From Alteromonas stellipolaris (GTDB lineage Bacteria; Pseudomonadota; Gammaproteobacteria; Enterobacterales; Alteromonadaceae), in the NCBI RefSeq assembly GCF_001562115.1, contig NZ_CP013926.1, positions 4,464,001 through 4,528,000 on the forward strand: a DNA stretch of 64,000 bases, read 5' to 3'. Of the stretch, positions 28,769 to 38,217 are shown piece by piece. A program made the translations under genes and the position numbers. Each line of letters begins with the position of its first letter. The stretch's first letter is position 1. Under the pieces are notes generated by a model. That model had not been told where the DNA came from. It saw only the letters and a program-made list of their open reading frames with translations, and searched no databases.

Positions 28769-29740
28769 ATGTCACTTCAGACCACTTGCTACAATATTTT
28801 AGCTTCTTATAAAGATGCCCAATCACATCACAAAGCAAGTAAGTACTTTGATGTGATACTTGTGACTGTCATTGTGATTAATATCGCCACCATGATGCTA
28901 TCGACCGTACCGGGTACCTCTTCACAATACATTACAGAGTTACACATTATCGAAGTGGTTTCTGTTGCGCTTTTTAGCCTTGAGTACGTACTTCGCATTT
29001 GGAGCAGTGGCGTCGCACCGTCTTCAGCATTAACGTCATCAAAAGACATTCAATTCCATACTCCTTGGCAAAAGCGCTGGTACTATCTAAAAAGCCCCAT
29101 GGCATTGATTGATTTGCTTGCCATATTACCTTTCTACCTAAGCATGTTTGTTACCCTAGATTTACGGATATTACGAGTATTCAGAGTGCTGAGAATTTTA
29201 AAGCTTGGCCGTTACTCACGCTCAATGCAAACGCTAATCACGGTCATTAGAAACGAGTCTCATTCACTCGTTGCCGCACTCAGCGTGTTGATGTTGTTCA
29301 CCGTTATTGCAGCCACCTGCATCTATTACATTGAACATACCGCGCAGCCCGACGCTTTTAGTAGTATACCCGCTTCACTGTGGTGGGCACTGGTGACACT
29401 CACAACGGTAGGCTATGGTGACATTGTTCCCATCACGGCAGGGGGAAAGGTGTTTGGTGGGATAATCACCATTTTGGGCATATGCTTTTACGCCCTGCCA
29501 GCAGGTATATTGTCATCGAGTTTTACTGCCCAAATGCAACTTAAACGAGACCGGTTTAAGGAAACAGTACGCACAGTATTAGAAGACGGAAAATTTAGCG
29601 AACACGATAAGGGGCACATTGAACGTGTTCGCGATTTGTTAGACCTAGATGAAGAAGAAGCTCAGCTCATAGTGCGGCTTCTTCAGCACCACCATAGCAC
29701 GTCTCAAAAACCTAGCGTCGACAAGAAGCCACATACATAG
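28769..29740 (+). CDS. Voltage-gated potassium channel (6-TM, Kv type)
   Basis: A 323-residue inner-membrane channel. It shows six predicted transmembrane segments, a voltage-sensor S4 with regularly spaced arginines (LRILRVFRVLRILK), and a pore loop with the K+ selectivity filter TTVGYGD. A cytoplasmic C-terminal tail of about 70 residues follows. The ATG at 28769 (MSLQ) is chosen because it precedes the first helix at normal distance and has an AAAGG box; the frame opens 24 codons upstream without a clear start. Confidence 0.9.
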   Translation: MSLQTTCYNILASYKDAQSHHKASKYFDVILVTVIVINIATMMLSTVPGTSSQYITELHIIEVVSVALFSLEYVLRIWSSGVAPSSALTSSKDIQFHTPWQKRWYYLKSPMALIDLLAILPFYLSMFVTLDLRILRVFRVLRILKLGRYSRSMQTLITVIRNESHSLVAALSVLMLFTVIAATCIYYIEHTAQPDAFSSIPASLWWALVTLTTVGYGDIVPITAGGKVFGGIITILGICFYALPAGILSSSFTAQMQLKRDRFKETVRTVLEDGKFSEHDKGHIERVRDLLDLDEEEAQLIVRLLQHHHSTSQKPSVDKKPHT

Positions 29741-29753
29741 AAGCCATTCTCAA

Positions 29754-32414
29754 CTACATCTCTGGGCTTGCTTGATCACGAGGCCTGTCGGATTCCATGT
29801 TAAATTTCTGAAATAGCCACCCTATTCCCACCAAGCTTAACCCTAAGCCAATGAAGGATAGGGCACGATATAAACCGTCAAGGCTAGACATGTCGATAAT
29901 AAAGGCTTTCAGCAGTACAACCGTTAACAGGCCAAAGCCAAACTTCACCGCTATGTCTTTATGCATGTATTGACCAAGGAAAATCGTTAAGGTTGCCAAA
30001 ACAAGCCATACCACCGAGTAGGTGTATTGCTCAGCTTGACCGAACCCTAAACGAAACTCAACGTGTCCATGATGGAAAAGACTACGAATGATGCTATTGA
30101 TGTAAAACACCAAAAATAGACCGATAATCACCACTATACCTTTTAAGCATGCCCCTGAAATTAGCGCCTTTATCTGTGAAGCGCTGCTCGGCAATACTCT
30201 AAACCAAGGTGGCAACCACAAGGTACTAAGCAGTAACGCTGGGACTAACCATTGTAAAGCCATATAATTTAGCACTGCATTGCCCCCAGTGTTTTGTGGG
30301 AACACGAAGGGGTTATTCACCACTGATATATCTAAGTGAAGCCAAAAAGCCCCTACCATTAAGATAAAGCCCGCCACACGATAGAGTTTAGCCAACCGTT
30401 GAGCAACACAAGCACGGTGCCAATAGGTTACTGCGAGAGCGACCCACCCCAAGGCTAAAAAGACTTTTTCCGTGTATGAAGCAAGGAATAGCTCTGGGTA
30501 GGCCCCCGTTAACCAATAACTAGGCTCGGTAGTAATAAACAGCGCAACAACATGTAATAACGCGCCTTCCAACCACACCTTTAACGTTGGCGAAGGGTTG
30601 TATTTCCTTGCTAACCATAAGCTTAAAAACACCGCAGGATAGACAACAGCCGTCCAATGCATGCTGAAAATATGTTCGTCAGAGTAATCCGCTAACCATG
30701 GCGCGCCAGTGAGTCTTACCAACACGGCTATCAATAAGGCTTTAAATAACCAGTCGGGTAGCGCTACGCGATACTTTGCACTTTGTATACTTACCATAGC
30801 CACTTGAATAGCCAACGCCAGTGATAGTATTGCTGCGTCGAGTACCATGGTGAAACATAGTGTTAAACACGCATTGGCAAGCACGGAAAAAGAGAGCTTT
30901 TCTATTTGAGGGTTAACTTTCAATGTGACTAAAGCACTCATTAGTGCAATTAACGCAAGTTCAAGCGCCCAAATACCATAGAGTACGTCGGTGACCTTGC
31001 TAGGTGCTAGCGCATAACTAACCCCATACAACGCCACTGGGCTTACCACCATATAGAGCCAAAACGCCGGTCTCGCAGTGTCTTGCGTATTGTGTTTTCT
31101 CGCTAAAATCCCCCCGTACACGCAAAGCCCTACCGCGAGCAGCTGAGAAAATAGATACTTCCCACTAAGAATAAAACTAAGATCTATTGGGCCTTCAGCT
31201 GGCCTTAACATAGTAAAATGCGTCAAACCAGTAACCAACATAAGTGCCGGCCACATATCAAAGGCACTGTGTCGACTAGGCGCTACAAGCAGTAAAGCGG
31301 ACAATGTGAAGGCGCTAATCCATATTTTTTCATTGCTGCCGTATTGAATCAGAAACCCATGAATGACAATTAAAACCAGTGAAATCGCCGCGAGTTGTTG
31401 TCGTTGAGAAAATAAGTTTCTCAGCGACATCCCCTGATCTTGCGTAGCCATTAATGACCACCCCAAAGTACGAACCAACGCAAACAAGTATGTTGAAAAT
31501 ACGCTAAAACATAACCAAGCAACGAAGTGGCTCGCCTCTGTACTTAATAGCCCCACTAGCGCCCATAAAAAATGCCCTAAAAAGCTCACTCGCCACAACC
31601 AAACCGCGGCGACCTTTTGTGCCACCCACACGCCAGATAAAGAAACAAGACTAATAAACGCCAAAAGCAAAGGAATATTATTCGACCCCGTGTTAACAAG
31701 CGCTGGAATGACAAATGCCCCCAATATCCCAATAAACGCTAGCAGCGGGCCAAATCGGAGCGACAGCGAAACAGATCCTAAAGCAATAATCGCTAGTGTT
31801 GCAAAAGCAACGAAAGGCGATAAAAAGCCATAATAATTAAAGGCCACCAGCGTAATAGCGTAGCACGTGACTACACCGCCTGAGGCAAGTGCCGCACATA
31901 CCGCCGGTGAATAAATAGAAAAGCGAATGCGATGACGTGCTAAAAATTCTGAGGCCACCACCAGAGAAACACCAAACACGCCACCGAGTATCACGCGAAG
32001 TTCGGCTGAAACGAAACCCGCCTCAATGGCATAGTTTGCGAGAAATATGCCCCCCACTGCTAAAACTAAGCCGCCAAGCCATAATAACCCGTTACCCTTA
32101 ATGGCGTTAACTAGCCCCTGTTGGTGCTTTTCTAAATAGGAAATAAGCGTAGGAGGGCTTGACGGGTTGCTCGATGCTCGGGGTTTAGAGACGCCCCCTA
32201 AATCGTTAGCCGAGGTTTCGCGTTTAGGAGCGGTTATGCTTTCAACGCGAGGAGAGGGCTTTGAAGACGCAGATTTTTGCTCAAATGCCCTTAAGCGCCT
32301 TTCCAATTGCTCAATATGGGTTTGCATGCGTGATAGCTTGCCCACATGTTGAAAAGATAGCACGGCACCAGCTACGGTTACTAAAACCAGTATACCCAGT
32401 AGAAAAGATTCCAT
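29754..32414 (-). CDS. DUF2339 polytopic membrane protein
   Basis: An 886-residue protein of the DUF2339 family. After one N-terminal hydrophobic segment comes a short coiled coil (MQTHIEQLERRLRAFEQK) and a polar Ser/Pro-rich linker, then about twenty-five hydrophobic segments to the end. The function of the family is unknown. The ATG at 32414 is chosen over one at 32456 because a GAGGAA box precedes it. It is convergent with the K+ channel gene (13-base gap) and divergent from the kinase gene. Confidence 0.85.
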   Translation of the reverse strand: MESFLLGILVLVTVAGAVLSFQHVGKLSRMQTHIEQLERRLRAFEQKSASSKPSPRVESITAPKRETSANDLGGVSKPRASSNPSSPPTLISYLEKHQQGLVNAIKGNGLLWLGGLVLAVGGIFLANYAIEAGFVSAELRVILGGVFGVSLVVASEFLARHRIRFSIYSPAVCAALASGGVVTCYAITLVAFNYYGFLSPFVAFATLAIIALGSVSLSLRFGPLLAFIGILGAFVIPALVNTGSNNIPLLLAFISLVSLSGVWVAQKVAAVWLWRVSFLGHFLWALVGLLSTEASHFVAWLCFSVFSTYLFALVRTLGWSLMATQDQGMSLRNLFSQRQQLAAISLVLIVIHGFLIQYGSNEKIWISAFTLSALLLVAPSRHSAFDMWPALMLVTGLTHFTMLRPAEGPIDLSFILSGKYLFSQLLAVGLCVYGGILARKHNTQDTARPAFWLYMVVSPVALYGVSYALAPSKVTDVLYGIWALELALIALMSALVTLKVNPQIEKLSFSVLANACLTLCFTMVLDAAILSLALAIQVAMVSIQSAKYRVALPDWLFKALLIAVLVRLTGAPWLADYSDEHIFSMHWTAVVYPAVFLSLWLARKYNPSPTLKVWLEGALLHVVALFITTEPSYWLTGAYPELFLASYTEKVFLALGWVALAVTYWHRACVAQRLAKLYRVAGFILMVGAFWLHLDISVVNNPFVFPQNTGGNAVLNYMALQWLVPALLLSTLWLPPWFRVLPSSASQIKALISGACLKGIVVIIGLFLVFYINSIIRSLFHHGHVEFRLGFGQAEQYTYSVVWLVLATLTIFLGQYMHKDIAVKFGFGLLTVVLLKAFIIDMSSLDGLYRALSFIGLGLSLVGIGWLFQKFNMESDRPRDQASPEM

Positions 32415-32564
32415 CGCCACTTCCTCATTGTGCTTTTTGTTATTTATTTTCGCCACGTTAGCGCTAATTCGTGCTTGCAGTCAATTCATCAGTAAGAGAG
32501 TAGTCTTGATTCTTAACCCACATCAGCTTATAACTAGTACCCGTCATTTCTCAAACGAATTTCT

Positions 32565-33473
32565 ATGTCTGTAAAACATCCAATTATTGCCATTACTGGT
32601 TCGTCAGGGGCAGGAACAACCACGACAACCAATGCTATACGCCACATTTTCAGGAACCTGAATTTGAACGCAGCTGTGGTTGGCGGTGACAGCTTTCATC
32701 GTTTTACGCGCCCAGAAATGGAAGTGGAAATCCGTAAAGCCCAAGAACAGGGCCGACATATTAGTTACTTTGGGCCAAAGGCCAACGATTTCGAACTCCT
32801 CGAAACCCTATTTAGAGAGTACGGAAGCTCGGGTTCAGGTCAGTTTCGTCAGTACCTTCATACTTTTGATGAAGCCGTGCCTTTCAACCAAATGCCGGGC
32901 ACCTTTACGCCATGGCAAGATTTACCACAAAATACCGACTTATTATTTTATGAAGGCTTACATGGCGGCGTAAAAACCGAAGAGAATGATGTCGCCAAAC
33001 ATGTCGACTTATTGGTTGGCATGGTACCTATTGTAAACCTAGAGTGGATTCAAAAAATTGTGCGCGATACCACCGACCGAGGCCATTCCCGTGAAGCGGT
33101 AATGAGTAGCATCGTGCGTGGGCTAGATGATTATTTCCAGTACATCACGCCTCAGTTTTCCCAAACCCATGTTAACTTTCAGCGTGTGCCTACGGTAGAT
33201 ACCTCAAACCCTTTCAGTGCTCGTGAAATACCTACGCAAGATGAAAGCTTTGTTGTGGTTCGCTTTAGGCGCGAAATGAAGCATGTTGACTACCCTTATC
33301 TACTGCAAATGATTGATGGCGCGTTTATGTCGCGTATTAATACACTCGTAGTTCCGGGCGGTAAAATGGGGTTAGCGATGGAGCTTATTCTTACTCCACT
33401 TCTTGAAGATATTTTGAATCGAAAGCGTCGTGCTGGCCATCAAATGGATTGGCTTAACACCCAAGACGAGTAA
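32565..33473 (+). CDS. Phosphoribulokinase-family kinase
   Basis: A 302-residue P-loop kinase of the phosphoribulokinase/uridine kinase family, like E. coli PrkB. The Walker A motif GSSGAGTTTTT lies near residue 11, followed by GGDSFHRFTR, FYEGLHGG and GHSREAVMSSI. No RuBisCO is in view, so a role in the Calvin cycle is unlikely; the physiological substrate of this bacterial branch is not established. Single gene with a clear terminator. Confidence 0.9.
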   Translation: MSVKHPIIAITGSSGAGTTTTTNAIRHIFRNLNLNAAVVGGDSFHRFTRPEMEVEIRKAQEQGRHISYFGPKANDFELLETLFREYGSSGSGQFRQYLHTFDEAVPFNQMPGTFTPWQDLPQNTDLLFYEGLHGGVKTEENDVAKHVDLLVGMVPIVNLEWIQKIVRDTTDRGHSREAVMSSIVRGLDDYFQYITPQFSQTHVNFQRVPTVDTSNPFSAREIPTQDESFVVVRFRREMKHVDYPYLLQMIDGAFMSRINTLVVPGGKMGLAMELILTPLLEDILNRKRRAGHQMDWLNTQDE

Positions 33474-33510
33474 TATTTCTAGTACGATATAATCTTTGCT
33501 GAATTTAAAA

Positions 33511-33538
33511 AAAGGGCTTTCATAACAAGCCCTTTTTT
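33511..33538 (+). terminator. Intrinsic terminator after the phosphoribulokinase-family gene
   Basis: Stem AAAGGGCTT / AAGCCCTTT with an 8-base loop, followed by a run of T (ending near 33538). It lies about 38 bases after the stop codon. Confidence 0.9.
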
Positions 33539-33540
33539 AA

Positions 33541-33877
33541 TGTTTGGGCCAACCAAAAAACTAGACTAAAGTATAAAATTTTCAATTTGTCTTGCTCAAA
33601 TTTAATTCTTCGAATGCACTAAAATGATCACTAATCTCGCCCTTAACTAATGTTAAGTTACCTCTTAAATACCGTTTAACACTCTGCATTATCCTTATTA
33701 CTTAAAAAAATAAAGTAATAAAAAACTTAATTTTCATACCCTTGATAGCATTTCAATAAAAATAACCTTTCTGAATGAGTTAAAAATCATAAAAGGTTGA
33801 TTTCTTGCATAGCAATATTGTGCATGTAAATCCGTAATCAAAACCTTGAAGCGATAATTGGTTTATAAAGGGACTTA
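33541..33877. other. AT-rich regulatory gap before the purine permease gene
   Basis: About 340 bases without a gene. It holds a perfect 9-bp inverted repeat TTATTACTT / AAGTAATAA (33695-33703 with 33713-33721), and a 7-bp one, AACCTTT / AAAGGTT (33764-33770 with 33792-33798). I searched by eye for purine-riboswitch sequence and saw none. The repeats could be operators. Confidence 0.4.
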
Positions 33878-35275
33878 ATGAAACCAAATACCGATGTCTT
33901 ATTTGCATTAAATGATATTCCAACAGTAAACCAATCTATTACTGCCGCACTACAACATATATTGGCGTGCTTCGTAGGTATTATTACCCCGTCGCTGATT
34001 ATTGGTACTGCTCTAGGGCTTGAACCAGAAATACCTTATCTTATTAGTATGTCGCTTTTTGTTTCAGGCGTGGCGACTTTTATTCAAGCAAAAACCTTCG
34101 GACCGGTCGGCTGCGGCTTAATTGCGGTACAAGGCACCAGCTTTGCGTTCATTAGCGCGTTATTAATAGCCGGGCTGTCTATTAAAGCTAACGGAGGCAG
34201 CAAAGAAGAAATACTATCTACCCTGCTGGGAGTTTGTTTTATCGGTGCTTTCATCGAAATTATCGTCAGTTTATTTATCAATAAAATTAAGCGGGTAATA
34301 ACGCCATTAACCACGGGTATCGTCATTACTACTATTGGCATTAGCCTTATAAAGGTAGGCATCACTGATTTAGCTGGCGGGTTTGGCAGCGCCAACTTTG
34401 GCAGTATTGAGAACCTTACTCTTGGGCTATTTGTACTCGTCACTATTATTGCGCTTAACGTATCTAGTAACCCTTGGGTAAGGCTTTCCGGCATCATGAT
34501 AGGCATGATTTTAGGCACTATCGTTGCCTCAGACTTAGGCTGGGTCTCATTTGCAAGCTTGGCTGAACAACCTATTGTCAGTATTCCCGTTCCTTTTAAG
34601 TATGGAATTAATTTTGACCTCGATATATTCATTCCCATCGCGCTTATTTATTTTCTTACCGCACTAGAAACCTCCGGCGACCTTACTGCTAATAGCTTGT
34701 TTTGTGGCTTACCGATAAAGGGCCCTAAATATCTAAAAAGAATTAAAGGCGGTATTTTGGCCGACGGCGTTAATTCGGCCATTGCAGCCATATTTAATAC
34801 CTTTCCGAATACCACATTCGGGCAGAACAATGCCGTCATTCAATTAACCGGTGTAGCAAGCAGGCATGTGGGCTTTTACGTGGCGGCCATGTTAGTCATT
34901 TTAGGCTTGTTTCCCATTATCGGCGGCGCACTTCAATTAATGCCTAAACCCGTACTTGGCGGTGCAACACTGGTTATGTTCGCCACCATTGCCGTAGGCG
35001 GTATTAAGATATTGGCTAGCGAGCCTATCGATCGTCGAAAGTCACTTATTATCGCGACCTCGCTAGGTACCGGATTAGGTGTGCTGATGGTACCCGATGC
35101 TATACAAGGCTTACCTGTAGCCTTTAAAAACGTGCTGTCCTCCTCGGTCACATCTGCGGGCTTTACCGCCATTATTATGAGTATTTTAATTCCAGAGAAT
35201 AAAGTTACGAAACAAGAAAACACTGATGCTTCGCTGTCACCGTCAGTAGAAAAAATCAAACAACAGTCGAAATAA
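33878..35275 (+). CDS. NCS2-family xanthine/uracil permease
   Basis: A 465-residue transporter with about fourteen hydrophobic segments. The NCS2 signature is visible: TFGQNNAVIQLTGVASRHVG near residue 310, with the conserved ALETSGDLTANS near residue 265 and FGPVGCGLIAVQGTSFA near residue 70. The family moves nucleobases such as xanthine, uric acid or uracil with H+ across the inner membrane; the subtype resembles the xanthine/urate group. It lies 155 bases before a TonB-dependent receptor gene on the same strand. Confidence 0.9.
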   Translation: MKPNTDVLFALNDIPTVNQSITAALQHILACFVGIITPSLIIGTALGLEPEIPYLISMSLFVSGVATFIQAKTFGPVGCGLIAVQGTSFAFISALLIAGLSIKANGGSKEEILSTLLGVCFIGAFIEIIVSLFINKIKRVITPLTTGIVITTIGISLIKVGITDLAGGFGSANFGSIENLTLGLFVLVTIIALNVSSNPWVRLSGIMIGMILGTIVASDLGWVSFASLAEQPIVSIPVPFKYGINFDLDIFIPIALIYFLTALETSGDLTANSLFCGLPIKGPKYLKRIKGGILADGVNSAIAAIFNTFPNTTFGQNNAVIQLTGVASRHVGFYVAAMLVILGLFPIIGGALQLMPKPVLGGATLVMFATIAVGGIKILASEPIDRRKSLIIATSLGTGLGVLMVPDAIQGLPVAFKNVLSSSVTSAGFTAIIMSILIPENKVTKQENTDASLSPSVEKIKQQSK

Positions 35276-35430
35276 AAGTTCGACTAACACAACTAGAAAA
35301 ATTGCCTTGTTGAGCCGTGTATTACAACAACCAAACTGTCTACGCCTACCATTTAAAGCAATAAAGGCGTGAACACTTAAATACAACACTAAAAAAGCGC
35401 GTTGCGCGACAACACACACTAGGCTGCTCA

Positions 35431-37980
35431 ATGAAAACATTTACGCATAAAACCCTCTATTTAACGATGCTTTCGCTCTTTGCTTCATACTCTGGTGCTA
35501 CCTTGGCACAAGAACCACCGAGTGATGAAGACATGGAAACCATTTCAATTACCGGTGTAAAAGACCTCAACTCTCTCATTCCAATAGAATCAAAAAGTGC
35601 GTTTGGCTTAGACAAGTCTTTGGTAGAAACACCCCGATCTGTTACTGATATCAGTTCTGACTTAATAGAAGCGTACGGATTGCGCTCTGTAGATGATCTT
35701 GTACGAATAACACCTGGAGCCTTTACTAGTTCGTTTTTTGGTATTCAAGGTGCCATGGATATTCGTGGTGAATCGGCCGATAACTACTTTCGTGGCTTTA
35801 GGCGAATTGCCAACCCAGGTGCGTTTAAAACTAATATTCGTGGGGCAAAAGGGTTGGAAGTGATGCGCGGGCCGGTTAGCCCTTTATATGGAAATGGTAG
35901 TGTAGGCGGGCAGTTAAATTACTCTCCAAAATCGGCCAAATCAGATGCCACTAAATACTTTGATGAAGCCACCGGCGAAATTCATTTAACCTTGGGCACA
36001 TACGATCAAAAAATTCTAGCTGTAGAGGGCGGTACGCCTTTCATGCTTGGCGATAAACAAGCAGGCGTGTACATTTTTGCTGAAGCAGAAGATTCTGGCT
36101 CTTATTACGATAACTACGAACCAACGAATGAAATTGTACAGGTGGCGCTAGATGTCGATTTAACCGACAAAACATTGATGGAATTTGGGTTTCAATACCA
36201 AACCTCTGACGCCATTCAAGTGCCAGGCTGGAACCGGGTAACCCAAGACTTAATTGACAATGGCACCTACATTACCGGCGCACCGGTGGCGAAGAATTCA
36301 GATGACCCTATTGGCGCAGATAGGCTACTGCCTCAAGAATCGGGTTTTATCTCGCCATTTGCGCCTTACTTTATTAACTCGTCGTTTTCAGGCGTAGGCA
36401 CCTTTTGTAGCCCAGGCACGGCAGATAACAGTAACTACACCTACAACGCTATGCTGCTTTCTTGCCCGGGAGTGGCTGACGGTATCGAAAATGCTTATGC
36501 GCTCAGTAACCCTGGCACCGCTCAAATCGATCATAAAACAACCTTTATAGACGACATTGATTTTGCCGACTCAACAGCATTCACTGCGTACTTAGACTTT
36601 ACGACCTATTTGTCTGACGACATGACGTGGAAAAACCAGTTTTATTACGATTACATGGATCACACCAAGTTCCAGAGCTGGGGCTTTACTGCTGATTATC
36701 CTGGGGCCGAAGCCATGGAGTTCAGATCTAGCCTAAACTTCGAAACTTTCCACGATAATGCCACTATTCAGCATATTACCGGCATTAGTATTCGTAACGA
36801 AGACCTTGACTACAACCATGCGTACTACGACGAAACTTTCGATTTTCGAGATATTATCGTAGGGCCAACCCCTGACGATAGAATTGATTGGGCGGTAGAT
36901 GACCCCTATGAAGATGCCACCATTATTTACGATGAAGACGGTAACCCTACCGGCATTGATGGCACAGTAAGAAGAAACTATAACGAAGAGCAAGTTTCTA
37001 CCATGCTTAACGCGGGCTTGTTTTATATTGCCGATATTACGCTAGAGTCTTGGAGTATATTGCTTGGTGCCCGGTACGACTATTTCGATGTTGAATCGGA
37101 AGACCAAGCCATATCTTTGCTTGGCATACCCTTTGGCGATGGTGAAGTGCATACCGATACCGAATCAGCGTTTAGTTACAACGTGAGCGTGTCGTACAAG
37201 ATGGAATCAGGTTTTGTGCCTTACGCCACTTACGCCGAATCTAGTTCGCTAAGCACTAATCAACTTGGCGGAATTATTCCAAGCAGTGTTGATAATGGTG
37301 AGTATTTGGCCGAATCAACCTTAGCCGAGCTAGGAATTAAATACAGCAGCGACGATGAATCACTCTATGCCGCCCTCGCCGTATTTGATCAAGAAAAAAC
37401 CGATCGAATTGGTCAAACTTCTGCGTTAGTAGCCGTATACAGTGAAGGGGTTGAATTTGAAGCCCGCGCTATCTTAAATGAAAGTTTCTCGCTTACTGCT
37501 ACCGCCACCCACATTGAAACCACCGAGGTAAGTGATGGAGCGTTAGCGGTGATCAACGGCGCTGACTTTGCGGCCCAAAATGGCCTTGAAGCATATCAAG
37601 TGTACGGAGGCCGAATTGCAGGTAACCGTTCTACCTTTGTGGGTGAAGGTGTAGAGCTTGACCGAGGTGGTTTACCTGACAACACCATGAGCTTATTTTT
37701 GAATTACAACAAGCCATTAGAGAGAGGCAGAGTAACGGCTAGTCTTGGCTTTGGGTGGGCCGATGAAACCTACACCGATGTACTGGAAACCATATTACTG
37801 CCTAGTTACATGGTATGGACCGGCTCAGTGGGCTATGTTGCCGAGAATTACCGCATACTACTTAGCGTAAATAACTTGTTCGAAGAGGAATATTACACGT
37901 CTGCCGACCTGTTCGACTCGGTCGTGGTTAAACCTTCTGAAGGCCGAACGGGTTCAGTCATGTTTAGTTATTCTTTCTAG
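35431..37980 (+). CDS. TonB-dependent outer-membrane receptor
   Basis: An 849-residue receptor. It has a signal peptide (cut near ATLAQE), a TonB-box-like METISITGV near residue 25, a plug domain with VRITPGAF and EVMRGPVSPLYGNGSVGGQLNY, and a 22-strand barrel ending in VMFSYSF with the expected aromatic last residue. The plug most resembles FhuA/ferrichrome-type siderophore receptors. No Fur site was seen upstream, and the purine permease directly before it suggests a possible non-iron substrate. That is inference only. Confidence 0.9.
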   Translation: MKTFTHKTLYLTMLSLFASYSGATLAQEPPSDEDMETISITGVKDLNSLIPIESKSAFGLDKSLVETPRSVTDISSDLIEAYGLRSVDDLVRITPGAFTSSFFGIQGAMDIRGESADNYFRGFRRIANPGAFKTNIRGAKGLEVMRGPVSPLYGNGSVGGQLNYSPKSAKSDATKYFDEATGEIHLTLGTYDQKILAVEGGTPFMLGDKQAGVYIFAEAEDSGSYYDNYEPTNEIVQVALDVDLTDKTLMEFGFQYQTSDAIQVPGWNRVTQDLIDNGTYITGAPVAKNSDDPIGADRLLPQESGFISPFAPYFINSSFSGVGTFCSPGTADNSNYTYNAMLLSCPGVADGIENAYALSNPGTAQIDHKTTFIDDIDFADSTAFTAYLDFTTYLSDDMTWKNQFYYDYMDHTKFQSWGFTADYPGAEAMEFRSSLNFETFHDNATIQHITGISIRNEDLDYNHAYYDETFDFRDIIVGPTPDDRIDWAVDDPYEDATIIYDEDGNPTGIDGTVRRNYNEEQVSTMLNAGLFYIADITLESWSILLGARYDYFDVESEDQAISLLGIPFGDGEVHTDTESAFSYNVSVSYKMESGFVPYATYAESSSLSTNQLGGIIPSSVDNGEYLAESTLAELGIKYSSDDESLYAALAVFDQEKTDRIGQTSALVAVYSEGVEFEARAILNESFSLTATATHIETTEVSDGALAVINGADFAAQNGLEAYQVYGGRIAGNRSTFVGEGVELDRGGLPDNTMSLFLNYNKPLERGRVTASLGFGWADETYTDVLETILLPSYMVWTGSVGYVAENYRILLSVNNLFEEEYYTSADLFDSVVVKPSEGRTGSVMFSYSF

Positions 37981-37989
37981 CGCAAACAT

Positions 37990-38026
37990 CGACCACCACC
38001 TTACATAAAAAGTGGTGGTCGTTTTT
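37990..38026 (+). terminator. Intrinsic terminator after the TonB-dependent receptor gene
   Basis: A perfect 10-bp stem CGACCACCAC / GTGGTGGTCG followed by five T, beginning 10 bases past the stop codon. Confidence 0.93.
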
Positions 38027-38217
38027 ACCTACCTGCGTTCACTTTGAATTCTAATCAAAAGCAGAAAATTAGTACTACTGCCGCAGCTTTATGAAGAAAA
38101 TATGCCAGCGATTTAGTGTATTCGTCACTCCTATAACAATCTATTTACAACCTAAAGTCGAAAACCCATTGAAAGTGCGTCATCTTAGTCTATTGAAATC
38201 AGATTTAAGGTGACGCC

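Noticed and set aside
33541..33877. Purine riboswitch ahead of the permease gene
   Set aside because: The conserved purine aptamer sequences were not visible; only simple inverted repeats are present.
34084..34638. A 184-residue minus-strand frame within the purine permease gene
   Set aside because: Mirror of a membrane protein's codons; no independent start signal or domain.
35276..35430. Fur box before the TonB-dependent receptor
   Set aside because: No GATAAT-type array could be found in this gap.
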